Below are positions 59,562 through 64,000 of a DNA stretch of 64,000 nucleotides, piece after piece. Where the stretch lies: positions 62,001 through 126,000 of the forward strand of contig JAYODU010000001.1 of NCBI GenBank assembly GCA_038106445.1. Reading direction: 5' to 3'. Both the position numbers and the translations under genes were made by a program. This DNA is from Pseudemcibacter sp038106445. Its GTDB lineage: Bacteria > Pseudomonadota > Alphaproteobacteria > Sphingomonadales > Emcibacteraceae. Below the pieces are notes generated by a model that saw nothing but the letters and a program-made list of their open reading frames with translations, was not told where the DNA came from and did no database searches. Numbering within the stretch: the stretch's first letter is position 1; each line of letters begins with the position of its first letter.

Positions 59562-60764
59562 GTGAGCATTTTAGCACATTCAGAAAATGATAATAAACTT
59601 AAGAGTGCTTTGCCGCCTGGCAAAGCACTCATACTTTATATGGAACGGATAATGCTGCAAAATTTTCGTTCCTACGGTTCACTGTCGCTTGACGTTGGGG
59701 CAAGTTCTGTTGTTCTGACAGGCTCAAATGGTGCCGGAAAAACAAATCTTCTTGAAGCGCTTTCTTTTCTTGCCCCGGGGCGAGGGTTAAGAGGGGCCAA
59801 ATTATCGGAAGTGACGCGATTGGGAAGCGGTAATCAATGGGCGGTATCCGGACGGCTGCAGACACCGGATGGTGAGCGGCAGTTGGGAAGCGGACTGGTG
59901 TCCAGAAATCATCTTGCGTCGATAACGTCCCCTGACCGCCGGATAGGGCGGCTTGACGGGGAAACATTATCCAGCCCTGCAGCTTTTGCAGATGTGTTGC
60001 AGGTGGCGTGGCTGACACCACAAATGGACAGACTTTTTATTGAGGGGCCATCAGGCAGAAGGCGGTTTCTTGATCGTCTGGTTACCGCATACCACCCTAG
60101 TCACTCACGCGAACTGAATGCATATGAAAAAGTGATGCGCGAAAGAAACAGACTGCTTAGTGAAGGACATGCCGATATATCCTGGGTCGCAGCACTGGAA
60201 CATCGTATGGCAGAACATGGTGTGGCGGTCGTGGCAGCACGCCTTGATGCCATTCAGAAACTGAGCCAGGCGATAATGGAAAGCAGATCAGCTTTTCCGC
60301 GCGCGGCACTGTCATTGGAAGGGGATTTGGAAAGTGGCCTGATGACGAAACCTGCCATTAAGGTTGAAGAGGAATTCATCACCCGGCTTTCACAATGTCG
60401 AAAAATAGATGCAAAAACCGGTCGGACATCCGTTGGCCCACACAAAACCGATCTGAGGGCATCCCATGTTGAAAAAGACATGGACGCGGAGCTTTGTTCA
60501 ACAGGGGAACAGAAAGCATTGCTGATCGGTATTACGCTCGCCAGTGCCAGATTGACGGCAAGCCAGTTTGGGGCACCACCGATCCTTTTGCTGGATGAGG
60601 TTGCCGCCCATCTTGATGAAAACAGGCGTGATTCACTGTTTCATGAACTGGATGAAATCGGCTCGCAGGTATGGCTTACCGGTACGGACGTTTCCCTGTT
60701 TGAACGGATGAAAAACAGGGCTACTTTTTTCCATGTAAAAGACGGAAAAATACAAGCAGAATAA
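59562..60764 (+). CDS. recF: DNA replication/repair protein RecF
   Basis: SMC-like ATPase that helps load RecA at gaps. The frame from GTG 59562 (AGGAA upstream, 12 bases after dnaN) gives 400 residues. Family alignment begins at MERIMLQNFRSYGSLSLDV, i.e. ATG 59640, which would give 374 residues. Walker A GSNGAGKTNLLEAL, the signature STGEQKALLIGI and Walker B ILLLDEVAAHLD are intact. A 12-bp perfect hairpin lies between the two candidate starts (59603-59630). Which start is used is unresolved. Confidence 0.92.
   Translation: MSILAHSENDNKLKSALPPGKALILYMERIMLQNFRSYGSLSLDVGASSVVLTGSNGAGKTNLLEALSFLAPGRGLRGAKLSEVTRLGSGNQWAVSGRLQTPDGERQLGSGLVSRNHLASITSPDRRIGRLDGETLSSPAAFADVLQVAWLTPQMDRLFIEGPSGRRRFLDRLVTAYHPSHSRELNAYEKVMRERNRLLSEGHADISWVAALEHRMAEHGVAVVAARLDAIQKLSQAIMESRSAFPRAALSLEGDLESGLMTKPAIKVEEEFITRLSQCRKIDAKTGRTSVGPHKTDLRASHVEKDMDAELCSTGEQKALLIGITLASARLTASQFGAPPILLLDEVAAHLDENRRDSLFHELDEIGSQVWLTGTDVSLFERMKNRATFFHVKDGKIQAE
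59603..59630 (+). other. Perfect 12-bp hairpin at the dnaN-recF junction
   Basis: GAGTGCTTTGCC (59603-59614) and GGCAAAGCACTC (59619-59630) around a GCCT loop. It lies 54 bases after the dnaN stop and 10 bases before the family-consistent recF ATG at 59640. It is followed by ATACTTTATA, not a T-run. It may act as a weak terminator, an mRNA processing site, or a block on the internal start. Confidence 0.7.
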
Positions 60765-60821
60765 AAGATTTATGTTATAGTAACAGTACTGAAATTTTGA
60801 TGATAAGAAGGACGAGACTAT

Positions 60822-63266
60822 ATGTCTGAAGAAACTGAATTTAAGGATGCCTCGCAAGGTGCCGGCGAATATGGAGCGGGCAGTATCAAGGTTCTGAAAG
60901 GACTGGATGCTGTGCGTAAACGTCCGGGCATGTATATTGGCGATACAGATGATGGCACCGGTCTTCACCATATGGTTTTTGAAGTATCAGACAATGCGAT
61001 TGATGAAAGCCTTGCAGGATATTGCGATAAGGTAATTGTCACAATGAATCCTGACGGTTCGGTATCTGTAACTGATAATGGACGCGGTGTACCGGTAGAT
61101 ATCCATGAAGAAGAAGGTGTTTCGGCAGCCCAGGTCATCATGACCCAGCTACACGCGGGGGGTAAATTTGACAGTAACAGCTATAAGGTTTCAGGTGGGT
61201 TGCATGGTGTGGGTGTTTCGGTTGTTAATGCGCTATCTGATTATCTTGATCTTCGGATTTGGCGCAACGGTAAAGAACATTATATGCGCTTTGAAAAAGG
61301 TGAAGCGCTCAAAGATCTTGAAGTGGTGGGTGACGCGCCCGGGAGAACAGGGACGCAAGTGACATTCAAACCGTCAACTTCAACATTCAGTAACATAGAA
61401 TTTAGCTACGAATCACTGAAGCACAGATTTCGTGAGCTTGCATTCCTAAACAAAGGCGTGCGGATTATTGTTCAGGATCACCGTACAAGTGATCATGAGG
61501 AAATAGACCTTTATTATGAAGGTGGCATCCAGGCTTATGTAGAATATCTTGATCGCAGTAAAACATCATTGATTGGTGTGCCAATTTCAATAATCGGGGA
61601 AAAGGATGATGTGATATTCGAGTGTTCCCTGCAATGGAATGACAGTTATCATGAAAATGTGCTTTGTTTTACCAATAATATACCACAGCGTGACGGCGGG
61701 ACCCATCTTGCAGGTTTCAGAGCTGCTTTAACACGTACAATAAACAACTACGCAACAGAGCTGGGGATTGCCAAAAGAGAAAAAGTATCTATTTCCGGGG
61801 ATGACAGCAGGGAAGGGCTTACCTGTGTGTTGAGTGTAAAGGTGCCGGACCCGAAATTCTCATCTCAAACCAAAGACAAACTGGTTTCATCTGAAATTCG
61901 TCCTGTTGTTGAAGGTCTTATGAATGAAAAACTTGGACAGTGGTTTGAAGAACATCCGGCCGAAGCCAAGATTATCATTGGTAAAATTTGTGAAGCCGCA
62001 GCTGCCCGTGAAGCAGCGCGTAAAGCACGGGAGCTCACCCGCCGAAAAGGAGTTCTTGATATTTCATCACTACCCGGCAAACTTGCTGATTGTCAGGAAA
62101 AAGATCCGGAAAAAGCGGAAATTTTTATCGTAGAGGGTGATAGCGCCGGCGGTAGTGCGAAACAGGGCCGTCACCGCAAAAATCAGGCCATTCTGCCCCT
62201 TAAGGGTAAAATTCTTAATGTTGAACGAGCGCGTTTTGACCGTATGCTTGGTTCTCAGGAAATCGGAACGCTCATCACAGCACTCGGAACAGGAATAGGT
62301 CGTGATGATTTTGATATTGAAAAACTTCGCTATCACAAGGTTATCATTATGACCGATGCGGATGTGGATGGTGCGCATATCAGAACATTGTTGCTGACAT
62401 TCTTCTACCGTCAAATGCCGAAGCTGATTGAGAACGGCTACTTATATATTGCACAGCCCCCGCTTTATAAAGTCAGCAGGGGAAAATCAGAAGTATATCT
62501 TAAGGATGATCCGGCACTTGAAGATTATTTAATTGCACAAACTCTTGAAGAAATGTTGCTTACGCTTGGTAACGGCACACAGATCGCGGGAAATGATCTG
62601 GTGGACCTTGTTGAAAATACCCGTCGGGTTAACAGAGTGCTTGCACATGTTTCAAATCGTTATAACAAGGAAATTATCGAAGAACTGGCTGTACTGGGCG
62701 CACTTACAGAAGATGTACTTATCCATGGAAACGGGGTGGATGAAGTACTTGCCAAAGTTGTCAAACGTATGAATGAACGTGCAAGCATTGGTGAAGACAC
62801 GTGGTCCGCAAAAAAGGACGCAGATGGAAATGGGGTGATCTTTACTCAGGAAATTCGTGGTATTAAAGACGTTTACCGCGTAGATGCGGTGTTTATTGGT
62901 TCAGCAGAGGCAAGAAAACTTAACGAAGCAGCGTCTGAACGGGCCGATATTTTCAAAATGCCGTCAACAATTACCCGTAAAGAAGACAGTCTTGATATTC
63001 ATCTGCCAAGTCAGCTTCTGGAATGTATCATCCGCTATGGCCGTAAAGGTCTGTCCATCCAGCGCTACAAGGGGCTTGGGGAAATGAACCCGAACCAGCT
63101 GTGGGAAACAACCCTTGATCCAAATGCCAGAAGCCTGCTTAAAGTAAAAGTAAGCCACGGTGATACAGCTGATGAGATATTCTCAAAACTTATGGGCGAT
63201 GTTGTAGAGCCACGACGGGAATTTATTCAGGACAACGCACTCAGTGTTGCCAATCTGGATGTTTAA
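60822..63266 (+). CDS. gyrB: DNA gyrase subunit B
   Basis: ATPase subunit of gyrase, which introduces negative supercoils. The 814 residues include the GHKL ATPase domain (GMYIGDTDDGTGLHHMV, SDNAIDESLAG, GGLHGVGVSVVNALS), the transducer domain, and the TOPRIM domain with EGDSAGGSAKQGR (Glu438) and MTDADVDGAHIRTLLL. The C-terminal RYKGLGEMNPNQLWETT block is present. No insert or truncation is seen. It completes the dnaA-dnaN-recF-gyrB series. Confidence 0.98.
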   Translation: MSEETEFKDASQGAGEYGAGSIKVLKGLDAVRKRPGMYIGDTDDGTGLHHMVFEVSDNAIDESLAGYCDKVIVTMNPDGSVSVTDNGRGVPVDIHEEEGVSAAQVIMTQLHAGGKFDSNSYKVSGGLHGVGVSVVNALSDYLDLRIWRNGKEHYMRFEKGEALKDLEVVGDAPGRTGTQVTFKPSTSTFSNIEFSYESLKHRFRELAFLNKGVRIIVQDHRTSDHEEIDLYYEGGIQAYVEYLDRSKTSLIGVPISIIGEKDDVIFECSLQWNDSYHENVLCFTNNIPQRDGGTHLAGFRAALTRTINNYATELGIAKREKVSISGDDSREGLTCVLSVKVPDPKFSSQTKDKLVSSEIRPVVEGLMNEKLGQWFEEHPAEAKIIIGKICEAAAAREAARKARELTRRKGVLDISSLPGKLADCQEKDPEKAEIFIVEGDSAGGSAKQGRHRKNQAILPLKGKILNVERARFDRMLGSQEIGTLITALGTGIGRDDFDIEKLRYHKVIIMTDADVDGAHIRTLLLTFFYRQMPKLIENGYLYIAQPPLYKVSRGKSEVYLKDDPALEDYLIAQTLEEMLLTLGNGTQIAGNDLVDLVENTRRVNRVLAHVSNRYNKEIIEELAVLGALTEDVLIHGNGVDEVLAKVVKRMNERASIGEDTWSAKKDADGNGVIFTQEIRGIKDVYRVDAVFIGSAEARKLNEAASERADIFKMPSTITRKEDSLDIHLPSQLLECIIRYGRKGLSIQRYKGLGEMNPNQLWETTLDPNARSLLKVKVSHGDTADEIFSKLMGDVVEPRREFIQDNALSVANLDV

Positions 63267-63305
63267 CAGATAAAAATCTAAAATCTGTCCCGTGTTTGAT
63301 GTTTC

Positions 63306-63839
63306 TTATTGGCTAAACTGCTCGTCATGAAGCCATGATGTGTGTTTAAGGGTTTTTTTGCTTTTTGCCCATTCAACCATCATTTCAGGTGCCACATCAT
63401 GAAGTTTTTTCAAATCTTCAGCAGTAGCCGTGTTATAGGCAAGTTCCAGCCTGTGACCATCGGGATCACGGAAATAGATTGACTGAAAAATATGATGATT
63501 GGTGGGGCCGATTACTTCAATCCCATCCTTTTCAAGGCGGGTTTTGGCTTTCATCAGTGCGTCTTCATCGGCAACTGTGAAAGCAATATGCTGTACCCAG
63601 TCAGGTGTGTTCTTATCCCACCCCATTTGTGGTGAATTCGGAACTTCAAAGAAAGCGAGCACATTTTCGTTTCCGGCATCAAGAAAAATATGGATATAAG
63701 GGTCAGGTTCTCCGGTTGATGGAACCTTATCTTCCGATATAGCCAGAACCAAATCCATATCAAGATATTTTTTATAAAAATCAACGGTACGATTTGCATC
63801 CATGCAGCGATAGGCAACATGGTGTATTTTTTCTATCAT
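63306..63839 (-). CDS. VOC (glyoxalase/dioxygenase-fold) family protein
   Basis: 177 residues from ATG 63839, which has GGAG seven bases upstream; an in-frame start at 63902 would overlap the promoter. The single VOC module has metal-ligand-type residues in IHHVAYRCMD (His), VQHIAFTVAD (His) and GHRLELAYN (Glu). It could be a glyoxalase-like, dioxygenase-like or antibiotic-resistance-type protein; the substrate is unknown. It has a near-consensus promoter with a symmetric repeat, indicating regulated expression. Confidence 0.82.
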   Translation of the reverse strand: MIEKIHHVAYRCMDANRTVDFYKKYLDMDLVLAISEDKVPSTGEPDPYIHIFLDAGNENVLAFFEVPNSPQMGWDKNTPDWVQHIAFTVADEDALMKAKTRLEKDGIEVIGPTNHHIFQSIYFRDPDGHRLELAYNTATAEDLKKLHDVAPEMMVEWAKSKKTLKHTSWLHDEQFSQ

Positions 63840-63873
63840 CTTGAGGCTCCAAATATTTAAATAAAACAATTTA

Positions 63874-63902
63874 AAAATAGTTACAAATGAAACTATTGTC
63901 AA
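63874..63902 (-). promoter_or_regulatory. Promoter with overlapping inverted repeat upstream of the VOC gene
   Basis: On the minus strand TTGACA (63902-63897) and TATTTT (63879-63874) are separated by exactly 17 bases. The spacer and its edges form AATAGTT-N8-AACTATT (63876-63897), a perfect 7-bp inverted repeat spanning two helical turns, as expected for a dimeric repressor site between -35 and -10. Confidence 0.6.
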
Positions 63903-63926
63903 GTATATTAAATAATGTCACACAAC

Positions 63927-63955
63927 TTGTCATAATTTTGCCGTTCTCTTATTGT
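63927..63955 (+). promoter_or_regulatory. Candidate plus-strand promoter near the window end
   Basis: TTGTCA (63927-63932), a 17-base spacer, and TATTGT (63950-63955). It would serve a gene beginning beyond base 64000. It lies next to the operator-like repeat of the VOC gene. Confidence 0.35.
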
Positions 63956-64000
63956 TTTTAGGCGGAAAGCGGCTACGGATAAGGCAATGTGGAAAAATAA

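Overview
The window is a contiguous chromosomal segment of an AT-rich alphaproteobacterium. The evidence is gene content and order: an Irr-type Fur regulator, a 180-kDa-class NAD glutamate dehydrogenase, hemC-hemD-mitofilin-hemY facing tsaD-gpsA-yciI, metK-trmB next to rimP-nusA-ylxR-infB-rbfA-truB-rpsO-pnp, ubiE-ubiB-coaBC-dut facing mutM, and rpsT followed by dnaA-dnaN-recF-gyrB. The closest look is to Kordiimonadales/Emcibacterales-like bacteria, but this is an impression and not a phylogenetic result. I see no phage, transposon, CRISPR array, rRNA or tRNA.

Layout. 0-5.7 kb: partial SdhAF4-like (DUF1674) gene, then rsmB-rpe-heparinase-like protein-purH on the plus strand. 5.7-11.9 kb: NAD-glutamate dehydrogenase and an upstream PAS-type protein, minus strand. 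12.2-23.7 kb: an accessory block with two NhaC-family antiporters, three exported or lipid-anchored amidohydrolases, an exported S9-type hydrolase, an FAD amine/amino-acid oxidase and a desaturase. 23.8-25.4 kb: beta-carbonic anhydrase and a sulfotransferase gene broken by one in-frame TAA. 25.4-33.2 kb: heme genes and a Mic60-like protein facing tsaD-gpsA-yciI-Rieske-hydrolase. 33.3-44.7 kb: metK-trmB and the translation/RNA-decay block rimP to pnp. 44.8-50.97 kb: nitronate-monooxygenase-like protein, Irr, SH3 protein, 2-hydroxyacid dehydrogenase, E1-like adenylyltransferase, small unknown protein, dut, coaBC. 51.0-55.9 kb: ubiquinone genes facing mutM-unknown-enoyl-CoA hydratase-rpsT. 56-63.3 kb: rhodanese, dnaA, dnaN, recF, gyrB. 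63.3-64 kb: a VOC-family gene with a clear promoter and a symmetric operator-like site.

How parts may work together. The 12-23 kb block reads as an envelope-centred peptide or N-acyl-amino-acid scavenging set. Exported hydrolases would release amino acids or amines, NhaC-type carriers could couple transport to Na+/H+, the FAD oxidase could deaminate, and the neighbouring glutamate dehydrogenase would feed the carbon into the TCA cycle. This is inference from family and neighbourhood only. Most of the rest is housekeeping, where the unexplained structure is regulatory: hairpin/U-tract elements around rimP, hairpins in the pnp leader and after pnp, a 12-bp perfect hairpin at the dnaN-recF junction, a cluster of GANTC sites and phased repeats upstream of the rhodanese-dnaA region, and direct/inverted repeats ahead of the PAS gene. 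I did not find a clearly new multi-gene system. The strongest leads are the hydrolase/NhaC block, a nitronate-monooxygenase-like protein with a four-cysteine motif, the small protein beside the E1-like enzyme, and the regulatory hairpins.
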